Assembly (NCBI RefSeq): GCF_034359465.1
Contig: NZ_CP110820.1
Coordinates: 984,501 to 1,048,500 of the forward strand
Direction: 5' to 3'
Source: Candidatus Bandiella woodruffii
GTDB lineage: Bacteria; Pseudomonadota; Alphaproteobacteria; Rickettsiales; Midichloriaceae
DNA length: 64,000 nucleotides
This document shows positions 52,783-62,817 of this stretch, piece after piece. Below the pieces are notes generated by a model. It did no database searches and was not told where the DNA came from. It saw only the letters and a program-made list of their open reading frames with translations. Numbering within the stretch: position 1 is the stretch's first letter; every line of letters starts with the position of its first letter. Both the position numbers and the translations under genes were made by a program.

Positions 52783-55700
52783 ATGAAAACAAAGCGAATT
52801 GCCTTGGTAATGCTGTTGTGCACATTAGCTGCTTTCATAACCGATATCAGCTATGCAGCTAATTTTTACGGGCAGTGTTTATTATCAAGCGGTGGTAACA
52901 GTAGTCAGGGTGATAATGTTGTGGTATTAACCCCCTTGGATGCCAAATGTCAGTCTAATTGTCAGGCGCGGTGTGATCAAGTGTTTTCGTATACCTTTAA
53001 CCCATATGCTCAAATTAACACGGGGAGTGATTCCGCAAAGAATGGCGGCCAAGAACTTAATCAGGATATTTCAATAGATTGCTATTCTGCGTGCCAGAAA
53101 GGTGAAGAGTATAAAGGACGAGCTTTTAATGCATTTATAATCAGTTGTAACGACCCAACACAAGATGTTTTTCAGAAGTTATGCGTAGATAAGAACGGCA
53201 ATCCTGCAACTGGATGTAAGGATGTTGATTTTGTTTCAGCAGATGAAGCAAGGTACGTGTGTTTTGCCAAAACTTTACAAGGAGAGGCGGCTGTTGGTGC
53301 AATTTGCAATCAAGATGCAAGTTACAATGTAGTACAAACAGGCTATACAGCCAAAGAAAGTGATGTGTTTGATTTGAGTTTGATAGGAGGTAAATCACAA
53401 AACCAACTTTTCCTATGTGGGAAGAAGCACATAAGTGTCACCCCTATATTTAGTGATATGCCAAACTCAAACGTTGTTCCTGCATCACTATGCGATACCA
53501 GTAAGTCTATGGATCAATGGTACAAATACGACACTTGGTTTACGTTTGATTGGAAAAATAAGAACAGCCATAGATACCTAGCAACTTTGGATGATCCAAC
53601 GTTCAACTCCTTAAAACAAGCCCCCCAAACTTATTGGTACGAAACGATCTTAAGTGATGCAAAATTGTCAGCATCATACGTTGGTTGGGGGCAAAAAATC
53701 CACAGTTCTTCGATACTGGCATTGACATTCAGAATGGCGATTTGGTTTCAATTACTTGGAGCGGTGTTTATTCATATTCTGGGTGTAGTATCCCAATTCA
53801 TGATGTGAAGAACGTGTATAAAGTCCTGCCTGCAGCAAATAGACAGAATATAATGACCCAATGTATATGGGATGACACAATCGCAGACGAGTCAAAATCT
53901 TTGTGTAAAGAGGCATGGTATAAAAACAGCTATTTGAGAATCAAAAACTCAAATGGCGGTGAAGATCATTTATACGGTGAAGAATTTAGGGTAGGAGGGA
54001 TAGATGCGTTTGCAATAAATGCAGGAAACGAGCAAAAAACAAAGGTAACGCAGCAATATGGTTTAAATGGCACAGTCACTGATATGAATTTATATGTGAC
54101 GCGCTACCCTGGCAGCATTACGAGTTCTAACAACAAAATTAATTGCACTTGCACAGAGCAGGATAATCCTGGATGTAAAAATTATAATGACTACCACTGC
54201 ATTAATAAAGAGGCCTTTCAAGCTGGAAAAGCTCATTATGGCTTAAATGGTGTTCTTACAGATGATAGATTTAGTACTAGAAATCGCTTAGAGTTAGCCC
54301 ATTATGATATGGGTGAGGGAAAAAATTCCACTTGGTATCAAGATAATACAGGTGGATATCAATTAGAAATCGACTGGAGCGGTTGCCCTAAAAACAATGG
54401 GGAAAATGTACAGTATACCGTTGCTCCGAAAGATTCTATACTGGACAACAGCGCAAAATGGGTTGATATTACACAAAACGATTGGACAAACGCTTATCTC
54501 ACCATATCAAATAACGCAATCTCAACTGATTGTGTTAATGACAAAGAATGTTACGCTTTTCTAAGAATTAAGCTCGAGACACCAGTTGCTGGAATGGAGG
54601 AGAACTACAAATACCACAACACTTACGGACAATACAATGTAAGTTTTGTAAAAAGGGGGGATTCCAATTCGTGTAGCAAAGGCTTAATATACGATACAAT
54701 GAATGATATTACCGACACACTTGTTGGCAAAAGAGATGTAAAGACAAATCAAAGAGATGTCGACACAGGAGCTGTTGGAGGCATATTCACGTCAGTTATC
54801 AAAAAAGCATCAACAGTGATCAAATTATTGGTTACCCTGTCTTTAATTTTTAGCGCGATAGCATATATGGTCGGCTTAGTGGATTATAATGGTGATGCAT
54901 TTATCAAACTGGTTTTAAAATATGCAATAGTGCTTGCATTATTAACGGAAAAAAGTTGGGATTTCTTTGCTGGATTTATGGTACCTTTCTTTATTGATGG
55001 TAGTATTGAACTAGTTGCAAGATACTCTGCGGAGTCATTCCTTAGCTCAGATAATTGCTCGCATCAGATAATTCAGGATCCCTACATGATCTTCTCCATA
55101 TTTGATGGGCCTATGTCAGAGTTCACTTCACCAATTATTTGGAAAAAAATATGGGCAATATGTACTAGCGGGTTATTAGGATTCTTTACTGCAGTGTTGC
55201 TAGTGATAGCAATAGGTTATTATTTTGTTGCTGTAGTCAAAGCAATTGCAATGTTTGTGTTTGCTTTAATAATGGATTCATTACTTATTTTGATGTCTCC
55301 AATTTTTATACCATGTATTTTATTCTCAAAAACAAAAGGGCTGTTCGATACGTGGGTTAAATACTTATTTTCCTACGCATTACAACCAATTTTTGTTTAC
55401 ACTACGATAATAATACTAAACTTTGTAGTAATAATGCTGATAAGTAGTATATTCAACTTTACAGCTTGTTCTGTTTGTTTGATTAAGCTTAATTTAGTGG
55501 TGGAAGAGCCATGTATAATATCTGGTTACCAAAGTATGATGGATGCCCATCTTCCTCCTGATGCTTCTCATCCGAGTCAATACACTTCGTTCTCGTCTTA
55601 TGCAATGTCTTTTATTGGAGCTTTGGCTATATACATCATTGCGTCTGCTATGTCACAGTTTTCAACCGTTATGGCTGGCATCGCATCTTGGATTATCACT

Positions 55701-55871
55701 GGCAGTGCAATCAGGCATTCAAATGTTGGTTCTGTTGCTGATGATACTAGTAAGTATGTCCAGGCACAAGCTCAACAAGCAGCCCTCACTGTTGCTAGTG
55801 GTGGTTCTGCTGCTGCAGCTAAAGCTGCTAAGGCGTATCAGAAAATGAAACAGGGAGAGAATGACGGGTAG
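52783..55871 (+). pseudogene. virB6: VirB6-family type IV secretion gene, split by a frameshift
   Basis: Frame A (52783-53808) opens with a signal peptide (VMLLCTLAAFITDISYAA) and a large Cys-rich extracytoplasmic domain. Frame B (53685-55871) continues the domain (CSIPIHDVKNVYKVL onward) and then has the VirB6/TrbL membrane core with five or six helices from about residue 375 (IKLLVTLSLIFSAIAYMVGL to SFIGALAIYIIASAMSQF) and a short hydrophilic tail. The two frames meet near GGGGGCAAAAAAT at 53688-53700. One added base there would give a single protein of about 1030 residues. Extended N-terminal domains are typical of Rickettsiales VirB6 paralogues. It may be a pseudogene, phase-variable, or a base-call error. 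Confidence 0.82.
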
Positions 55872-55893
55872 TAATAATAAGAAAGTATGAAAA

Positions 55894-56958
55894 ATGATAT
55901 TTACGAAAAACCCTATAGCTAATTTTGTTTTATCTGGTCAATCTGGATCTTTGTATGTTTTAGAAGGGTTAGTGATTTTTTTGCTTACCTGTTTTATCCT
56001 TATTGCGTTAAATAGAATGCGTCATCGACTGCGAAAGAAAAAAGGGATGAACAATTTGTATTTCATTATTTTGAACGCAATAAAACTTCCCATAAAAATT
56101 CTGCTCCTAGTTTTCTTTATATCATATGTTGTATCATTAATAGCAAGAGGTGCACATTTTGATTTTATCAATACTATTTCTCTGATAAGGAAAGTAGTTT
56201 TGGTATTTGTATTAGCGTGGGCATCTGTGAATGTACTACATCAATATGAACTATACCTAAAGAAAAAAAATGAAGGGTATCAAATACAGATAGATGCATT
56301 TTGTAGAGTGCTGAAAATCATTGTTGTGGTCTCTTCTATGTTAGTTATGATTCAAACAGCTGGTGTAAACATTAGTAGCTTGTTAGCACTCGGCGGTATA
56401 AGTGGACTTGTAATAGGTTTTGCATCAAAAGATTTGCTTTCCAATTTTTTTGGTGCAGCTTTAGTGTATTTAGACAAACCTTTTGAGATAGGAGACTGGA
56501 TAAGTTCTCCTGATAGAAGTATAGAAGGGGTTGTGGAATTGGTAGGATGGAGACTGACGAAAATTAGAACGGCGGATAAATGTCCTATCTATGTACCTAA
56601 CTCAGTATTTAATTCTATAATAATAGAGAATACGTCAAGAATGTCGCACAGGAGAATACAAGAAACAATAAGTATTAAGCATAGCGACCTTAAGATGCTG
56701 GAGAAAATTACAGCAGACATAAAGTCAATACTTAGAACCTATGAAGAAATTGATTCTGCTGAAACTACCTCTGTTTTCTTAACTCATGTGCATCGGGGAT
56801 CATTTGATATAGAAATTTTAGCCTTCACAAAAACAACTGAGTGGATTAAATATCAGCATATAAAACAATACATTCTACTAAAAGTTTGCGAAATTATAAG
56901 TGGCAATGGTGCTCAAATCACATCTAATATACCGTGTTTATGCCAAAACATTGATTAA
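55894..56958 (+). CDS. mscS: MscS-family mechanosensitive channel
   Basis: The 354-residue protein has several membrane helices (for example LLLVFFISYVVSLIARG), then the MscS pore helix block (LLALGGISGLVIGFASKDLLSNFFGAALVYLDKPFEIGDWI, near residue 165) and the beta/C-terminal cage domain (VELVGWRLTKIRTADKCPIYVPNSVF). It opens on osmotic swelling. It starts 23 bp after the virB6 stop on the same strand. Confidence 0.92.
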   Translation: MIFTKNPIANFVLSGQSGSLYVLEGLVIFLLTCFILIALNRMRHRLRKKKGMNNLYFIILNAIKLPIKILLLVFFISYVVSLIARGAHFDFINTISLIRKVVLVFVLAWASVNVLHQYELYLKKKNEGYQIQIDAFCRVLKIIVVVSSMLVMIQTAGVNISSLLALGGISGLVIGFASKDLLSNFFGAALVYLDKPFEIGDWISSPDRSIEGVVELVGWRLTKIRTADKCPIYVPNSVFNSIIIENTSRMSHRRIQETISIKHSDLKMLEKITADIKSILRTYEEIDSAETTSVFLTHVHRGSFDIEILAFTKTTEWIKYQHIKQYILLKVCEIISGNGAQITSNIPCLCQNID

Positions 56959-56988
56959 CTTCCACTACCAAAATCTGTCAAAAATTCC

Positions 56989-57031
56989 AGTGTTGCAAGA
57001 TGGAATAAAGAAAGGTATAGTTGAGCGGATC
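56989..57031 (+). mobile_element. IS5-D left-end fragment (43 bp)
   Basis: AGTGTTGCAAGATGGAATAA and the next 22 bases match the left end of IS5-D at 59521. It is followed directly by an IS1-a right end. Confidence 0.75.
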
Positions 57032-57032
57032 A

Positions 57033-57816
57033 GAGTGTTAGCCAAAGATAGATATAAAATTGCCCTGCTCACTTAGGAAATTATTGTTATCCTCAAAATG
57101 TACCCAGAGCTTAATCGTAAGATCGACAACTTCTTCAGATTTTGAAACTACCTTTGTTTTTCTGGTCATTCTTGCAATTCTGTGCCTTGTGTTTGAGTTA
57201 TTGGACTCAATTGAGAGTGTATGTTGTTTGCCAACAACATGTTGATGGCGAGGTATAACCTCTGAATAAACAGACCAAGCGTCTGTGTAATAAGTGCAAT
57301 TATCTCTACTTATGATTTTCCACAATTTTCTAAAGGTTGTAACGTTACGCTTACCAACCACCCAGGCAACAACTCTCTTGAGCTCCCTACTATAGGCTTT
57401 CCATATCCATAATTTGTTTTTTTTGAATCTACAAAATGCCACATCTCATCTATTTCAACTTCTCTCAATTCTTCCGGCACTGTTGGTCTTGGTATCTTTT
57501 TAGCATACAGTATTATCCACTTATATACGCTAGTATGAGCTACTTTAAATAATTTCCCTAGCCATCTAAAGCTACTTTTCCCCATGCTGTACAATAACAC
57601 TGCCAGAGCCTTCATCTCTGGCGAACAGCCTCTTAATTTAGTGTTTGTAAAATTACATCCACACTCTTTGCATTTATACCTTTGCATACCCCTAATATTA
57701 CCATTCTTAACGTATTTACTGCTACTGCATTTTTTACACTCTGTATTCATATTTCTATTTTCTTTGTTGCTCGCTATATTCATTTTAGCATCTTATCTAT
57801 CTTATGGCAACACTCC
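57033..57816 (-). mobile_element. IS1-a element, complete, A8 form
   Basis: Both terminal repeats are present (GAGTGTTAGCCAAAG at left, CTTATGGCAACACTCC at right). Flanks do not repeat each other. This copy has eight A residues in the slippery run. Confidence 0.9.
57038..57783 (-). CDS. IS1-a transposase, frameshift-type, probably functional
   Basis: Frame A runs from 57783 with zinc-finger cysteines CKKCSSSKY and CKECGCNF, a helix-turn-helix and DEMWHFVD. At the run of eight A residues followed by C (57413-57421, the canonical A AAA AAC heptamer) a -1 slip gives KKNKLWIWKAYSRELKRVVAWVVG, then YYTDAWSVY and the C-terminal region ending FISIFG. Total about 248 residues, as for IS1 InsAB'. The only copy in the window with the canonical heptamer, though DD is DA at the second aspartate pair (TDAW versus TDDW). 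Confidence 0.75.
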
Positions 57817-57837
57817 CAATCCATTTTTACTCCTGTT

Positions 57838-58690
57838 GGCACCGTCAAGTTAAAAAAGTTGAGGTGCAAAAGGTATTGAGAGAAGAGGGAAAAAATAGTA
57901 AATTGGAGCAAAATAAAAAATAATAGAAAAACAATGGAAGAAAGAGCGAGCAGATACAGATATCCAATGGTGATAATAGGACATGCAGTTTGGTTGTACC
58001 ACAGATTTAATTTGAGTTATAGAGACGTAGCAGAAGAGTTGTTATAAAGGGGTATAGAAGTAAGCCATGAAACGATAAGAGCATGGTGTATTAAATTTGG
58101 AAAAAGGTTTTTAGATATAATCAAGAAGAAGCAGAGGAAAGTAAAGGATAAATGGCATTTGGATGAGATGAGCATTAAAATTAACGGTAAATATTTTATT
58201 TTGTGGAGAGCTGTAGATGAAGATGGATATGAGATAGATGTCTTCCTACAGACCAGACGTAATAAAAAGTCTGCGATAAGGTTTTTATCAAGATTATTAC
58301 AATCAAATCCAGTACCCAGAGTAATCGTGACAGATAAATTAAAAAGCTATACCAAACCTATAAAAGAAATGTGCCCTAAAACAGAGCATAGGCGCCATAA
58401 AGGATTAAATAATAGGGTTGAAAATGCACACCAACCAACACGCAGGAAAGAGAAATGCCTAATAAAATTCAAATCTCCTTCTGGGGTACAGCAAACTCTT
58501 TCTTTGATGGGAAAAATAAGGAACATATTTTCAGTAGATGTGGGCAGGTATATTAACAGTTCTAGCAAGCAAAAAGAAATGTTTTTTGAAGCTAAATCTA
58601 TTTGGGATCACGCCGCTCAATCCATAGCTGCTGCATAATTTTCAAAAAGATGCTCTGTCACGCCCTTACCTCCATTAACTTGACGGTGCC
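57838..58690 (+). mobile_element. IS6-B element, complete ends, 853 bp
   Basis: Perfect 16-bp inverted repeats. Flanks CTCCTGTT and TAATTTCC show no target duplication. Confidence 0.92.
57934..58638 (+). pseudogene. IS6-B transposase with TAA at codon 38
   Basis: Same as the 49.9-kb copy, including the TAA at 58045-58047 and CAG at codon 67. The remaining DDE part (58159-58638) is open. Confidence 0.88.
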
Positions 58691-58743
58691 TAATTTCCTA
58701 AGTGAGCAGGGCAATTTTATATCTATCTTTGGCTAACACTCTG
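58691..58743 (+). mobile_element. IS1-a right-end fragment (53 bp)
   Basis: TAATTTCCTAAGTGAGCAGG through GGCTAACACTCTG is the end of IS1-a. The rest is replaced by IS6-B. Confidence 0.85.
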
Positions 58744-59283
58744 CTAATTTTATCGATTCGTCACGCCATTTATGCTTATTATATTTGAGTATATCAAACG
58801 ATGTAATTTGTTTTGCCAGCTCATTATATTGTTTTATTCTTTTTCCTTGCAGCCTTTTGACATCTAAATAACTATTTTTTTCATCGTTATACATTATTGT
58901 TTCAAGTGACGATAAAAATTGTTCCACGCCAACGTTGAGTTTTTTTGTATACCTGCCGTATTCATGGATTAATTTCTTTGAGGCATCTAAAAATCTGCGA
59001 ATATTACTAATTTTACTTTTCTTAAGCCTTGGGTCTTGCCAAATCAACCCAACCAAATCGGGTTTATCAAGTGCATCTATATGCCCTATGGTAGGTAATA
59101 TTCCTACTAAATGACTATACAACGCATTAAAATCGCTTGATGCCCCAATGAAATTTTGATGCGCCCAAGTGTCAACATAAACGTGTGATGCTATCCCTAT
59201 ACAATATAGATTTCTGCTTTTAAGGGCGCATCTTAGAATCTTCCTAGCTAATTTGCTGTTTTTTGTTGTGTTGATACTATGCT
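58735..59283 (-). pseudogene. fragment of a DUF6765-like protein between two IS1-a pieces
   Basis: The minus-strand frame contains YCIGIASHVYVDTWAHQNFIG, PTIGHIDALDKPD and IWQDPRL, a His/Asp pattern resembling the DUF6765 family (zinc-dependent hydrolase-like folds), followed by a helical stretch. The N-terminus is replaced at 59284 by IS1-a left-end sequence, and the C-terminus ends next to an IS1-a right end. About 180 residues remain. Assignment is tentative. Confidence 0.5.
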
Positions 59284-59518
59284 CGGGAGTGTTGCCATAA
59301 GATAGATAAGATGCTAAAATGAATATAGCGAGCAACAAAGAAAATAGAGATATGAATACAGAGTGTAAAAAATGCAGTAGCAGTAAATACGTTAAGAATG
59401 GTAATATTAGGGGTATGCAAAGGTATAAATGCAAAGAGTGTGGATGTAATTTTACAAGCACTAAATTAAGAGGCTGTTCGCCAGAGATGAAGGCTCTGGC
59501 AGTGTTATTGCACAGCAT
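59284..59518 (+). mobile_element. IS1-a left-end fragment (235 bp)
   Basis: GGGAGTGTTGCCATAAGATA through the first ~65 transposase codons, ending at GCACAGCATGG where IS5-D begins. Confidence 0.85.
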
Positions 59519-60718
59519 GGGAGTGTTGCAAGATGGAATAAAGAAAGGTATAGTGGAGTGGATTACAGAATAAAGAAGAGAAAAATGTCATCAGCGCATC
59601 AAATAATAATGGTATGTTTGGATCAATTGGTTGGTAGTGAGCATCAATATCGCAAATTTAAGGAGCTGTTTAATTTTGGGGCAGCAGAGCAAGAGCTGAA
59701 GGGAATTGAATCTCCTGCTAATTATAAGGGATATGGTGTTTTACGTTTATTTAAATGCTTGTTGTTACAGTTTATGGAAGATTTGTCAGATCGTGAACTA
59801 GAAAGATATTTGAGTGACAGTGTTGCAGCCAAGTGGTTTTGTGATTTTGATTTAACCGAAGCCACACCTGATTATAGCGTTTTTAGTAGAATCCGCTCAA
59901 AGATAGGAACAAATTTGTTATCAAAAATCTTTGCCATTTTTAGAGATCAACTAAAATCTCAAGGATATATGAGCGAGGTATTTACTTTTGTTGATGCAAG
60001 TCACTTGATCTCCAAAGCTAATTTATGGGAAGAGCGGGATGAAGCCAGAAAACAAAAATATGAAAAACTTAACAACGAAGTCTTGCCTAAAGTCGCACAT
60101 GATAAACAAGCCAAAATAGGGTGCAAGGGTGGTAGTAAATTTTGGTATGGCTATAAGAAAAACATGTAAGCGTAGATATTCAATCCGGAATGATCAACAA
60201 GGTTGCTATAACGCCTGCTAATGTTACCGATGCAAAGGGAGTTGCGCATGTTTTACCAAATAGTGGAGCAGTTTATGCTGACAAAGGGTATTGTGTTGCA
60301 CCAGCAAAGAATGCAGCTAAAAGCAGAGGTATTCATTTTTGCGCCATCAAGAAAAACAATATGAAGCAAAAGAATTTTGACCTTGATCGATACTATACTT
60401 CCATAAGGGCTCCGTTTGAGAGGGTGTTTTCTCAAGATAATAAACGATTGCGATACATAGGAATTGCCAAAAATCAGTTTGCTGAATTTATGAATGCTAT
60501 CTGCTTTAATTTAAAACGTTTAACGGTTCTTACTGCCTAAGCTCATAAAATCACGCTTCGCAGAATCAATAAAAAGCTAAAAATTACCATATCCCACCTC
60601 AAAGAAATCTTTTGAATTCTTGGGGAAACCAGTTTTTTGTTAATTTTTTTAGACCATGGTCCAAACTTCCTTAAATCAAACCATCACATTTATCCTTATT
60701 TTATCTTTCAACGCTCCC
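59519..60718 (+). mobile_element. IS5-D element, complete, about 1200 bp
   Basis: Ends are GGGAGTGTTGCAAGAT at left and ATCTTTCAACGCTCCC at right, an imperfect inverted repeat. A second copy lies at 62818 onward, inverted. Confidence 0.85.
59585..60540 (+). CDS. IS5-D transposase, two frames
   Basis: Frame A (59585-60169) has an N-terminal DUF772-like domain (YGVLRLFKCLLLQFMEDLSDRELERYLSD), TPDYSVFSRIRSKIG and the first aspartate in TFVDASHLISK. Frame B, one base back at GAAAAAC near 60160, reads KHVSVDIQSGMINKVAITPA, then AVYADKGY (second aspartate) and the closing RAPFERVFS. Both copies have the same break, so this is either programmed slippage or a shared defect. Confidence 0.8.
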
Positions 60719-60922
60719 TTTCTATATTATTCAAATTTAAATCTGCTAATCCTTTACCAAATGTCTGATATAGCAGTTTAATTTTAATTATTTCTTTTGG
60801 CGTTATTTCTACTATGGCTTTATAACTATGAACTTTTATTAGCTCATTTATTATCTCTATGGCGTCTAATAACTCCTCATCAGTTTGTGATTTGATATTA
60901 AGATTAAAATCTTTGCAAAACT
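60719..60922 (-). pseudogene. unrecognised gene, 3' portion, interrupted by IS427-like E2
   Basis: Minus-strand coding fragment (KFCKDFNLNIKSQTDEELLD, HSYKAIVEITPKEIIKIKLL) that continues upstream, beyond E2, at 61760-61860 (DAIFDSFDLNNNVREEEDLVNI). Removing E2 and one TA joins the two parts in frame. The 3' end is cut by IS5-D at 60718 and the 5' end by IS1-c. Function unknown. Confidence 0.5.
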
Positions 60923-60924
60923 TA

Positions 60925-61758
60925 GATAGTGTCGTCATGAGATTTGTGGTATAATATGAAAGAAAAGATAAATCAGGAGTAAAAATGGATTTAGGGCTAC
61001 ATAGGCATGATATAACAGATAATATGTGGGATTTGATAAAGGATCATTTACCAGGAAGGGAAGGTACGTGGGGAGGTTTGGCACATAATAACAGAAGATT
61101 CATTAACGCAGTATTTTGGATATTAAGAACAGGTTCTCCCTGGAGAGATTTGCCTTCAGAATATGGAGGATGGAAAAATACACATAAAAGATTTTGCAGA
61201 TGGAGAGACAAAAGGATATGGGAGGCTTTATTGGAGATATTTGTGAAAGAACCTGATATGGAATGGTTAATGATAGACGCAAGTCATAGTAAAGTGCATC
61301 CACATGCTTCAGGTGCAAAAGGCGGCAATCAAGATATGAGTCGTACAAAAGGGGGCTCAATACAAAGATTCACCTTGCCTTGGATTCACATGGTATGCCA
61401 CTCAAAGTTATTATCACAAAAGGCTCAGAAGCTGATTGCAAGCAGGCTGTTAATCTTATTGAAGAGATGAAAGCTGAGTACTTACTAGCCGACAGAGGGT
61501 ACGATGCTAATTACATAATTGACCATGCCCAAGAATTGGGCATGAGCGTTGTTATTCCTCCTAAAAAGAACAGAATCACCCAGAGAAAATACGATAAAGA
61601 TTTATACAAAATAAGGCATATTGTAGAAAACACCTTTCTTCATCTTAAAAGATGGAGGGGAATTGCAACCAGATATGCTAAAAATTCAGCTTCTTTTCTT
61701 GCCGCAATTCAGATTAGATGCTTATCTCTTTGGCTTAAAATCTCATGACGACATTATC
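60925..61758 (+). mobile_element. IS427-like element E2, complete, about 834 bp
   Basis: Left end GATAGTGTCGTCATGAGATT and right end AATCTCATGACGACATTATC form the inverted repeat; TA flanks both sides as a 2-bp target duplication. It interrupts a minus-strand gene. Confidence 0.87.
60985..61748 (+). CDS. IS427-like transposase, two overlapping frames
   Basis: Same layout as E1: frame A to 61470, -1 slip at AAAAGGGGGC near 61350, frame B to 61748. Upstream, within the element, GGTATAATATG resembles a -10 box and AGGAG precedes the ATG by 6 bp, so this copy should be expressible. RGYDAN and GMSVV differ from E1. Confidence 0.85.
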
Positions 61759-61861
61759 TAAGTATATTAACTAAATCCTCTTCTTCTCTAACATTGTTAT
61801 TTAGATCGAAGGAATCAAATATTGCATCTAACCTTTCCTCTATTGCCTCATTATATTCTGT
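61759..61861 (-). pseudogene. unrecognised gene, 5' portion upstream of IS427-like E2
   Basis: In-frame continuation of the fragment at 60719-60922. It encodes YNEAIEERLDAIFDSFDLNN and EEEDLVNI. Its start is lost at the IS1-c boundary. Confidence 0.45.
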
Positions 61862-62647
61862 ATTGCTAAGCAAACATAGCATACAATTGAGAAAGCTGCT
61901 ATGATATGTACAATAATACTAATACAAATAAGGTTAGTATATGTCAGAAATAATATGTTGCAAATGCAGAGAAAGTAATTATTACAGATCTGGGAAAGTG
62001 AACGGGAAACAAAGGTATAAATGTAAAAGTTGCGGCTGTCATTTTACAATAAATGACAGAATAGAGAAGTATAGCGTAAAACAAAAAATTGTGGCAATCA
62101 CGTTATTTAAAAAAGGCCTTAGCTTAAGGAGTATAGCTGAAGTAATAGGAGCTAATAATGTCATTGTATTATACTGGATAAAAAACATAGGAAAGTTTAT
62201 CAAAGATACAGTGCTAGATAGTGGGGTTCAAAGCAGCAAGGATTTAGAGGTTGTAGAGATGGACGAATTATGGCATTACGTCCAAAAAAAGAGAAAACTA
62301 TGGATATGGCTTACTTACTCTGGTGCCAGAAAAAGAATCATTGCCTGTGAAGTTGGCTCTGGTGGTGTCAAAACTTTAAAAAAGCTGTAGCAGAAGGTTT
62401 CTTTGTTTAAGCCAGATATTATTTGTACTGACAATTACAAAGTATATGCAAGAGTTATCCCAAATGATCTTTTGATACAAAGTAAAAAGCACACCTATAA
62501 TATTGAGGCCCAAAAATAGATCTCTCAGAGACTTTATCAAGAGATACAATCGAAAAACCAAGGCTTATTCCAAAGCTGCTGATATGGCTGAATTATCTGT
62601 GTATATCCATTCCTTCTTTGACACTATATTTGTTTAGCAATGCCAAA
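61862..62647 (+). mobile_element. IS1-c element, degenerate
   Basis: Left end ATTGCTAAGCAAACATAG and right end CTATATTTGTTTAGCAAT form an imperfect inverted repeat. The transposase inside has at least three disruptions. Confidence 0.75.
61941..62637 (+). pseudogene. IS1-c transposase, broken
   Basis: The intact first part (61941-62390) has CCKCRESNY and CKSCGCHF fingers and runs without any frameshift through DELWHYVQKKRKLWIWLTYSG, so this branch needs no slippage. After VKTLKKL the frame breaks; later frames read CTDNYKVYARVIPND, a stop after NIEAQK, and RDFIKRYNRKTKAYSKAADM. Confidence 0.8.
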
Positions 62648-62817
62648 ATTTTACTAACGGGATACGCTTTGGCTCTCGTTGACAAATATACCCAAAACTC
62701 AACCACTAGCTAACTCTACACCTTTAAACTAAATATACTCAGCCAATCCTTAAACGACCCCACTCCCATACCAACTCTATACCCTGCCAACTACACACCT
62801 CCCCTTATACCCATTAT
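62648..62817. other. unassigned DNA between IS1-c and IS5-D
   Basis: 170 bp with no ORF or family match; C-rich on the plus strand at its right half, unlike the surroundings. Confidence 0.4.

Noticed and set aside
58733-59518. 261-codon minus-strand ORF as an intact gene
   Set aside because: Its first ~80 codons are antisense IS1-a sequence; only the middle part is genuine.
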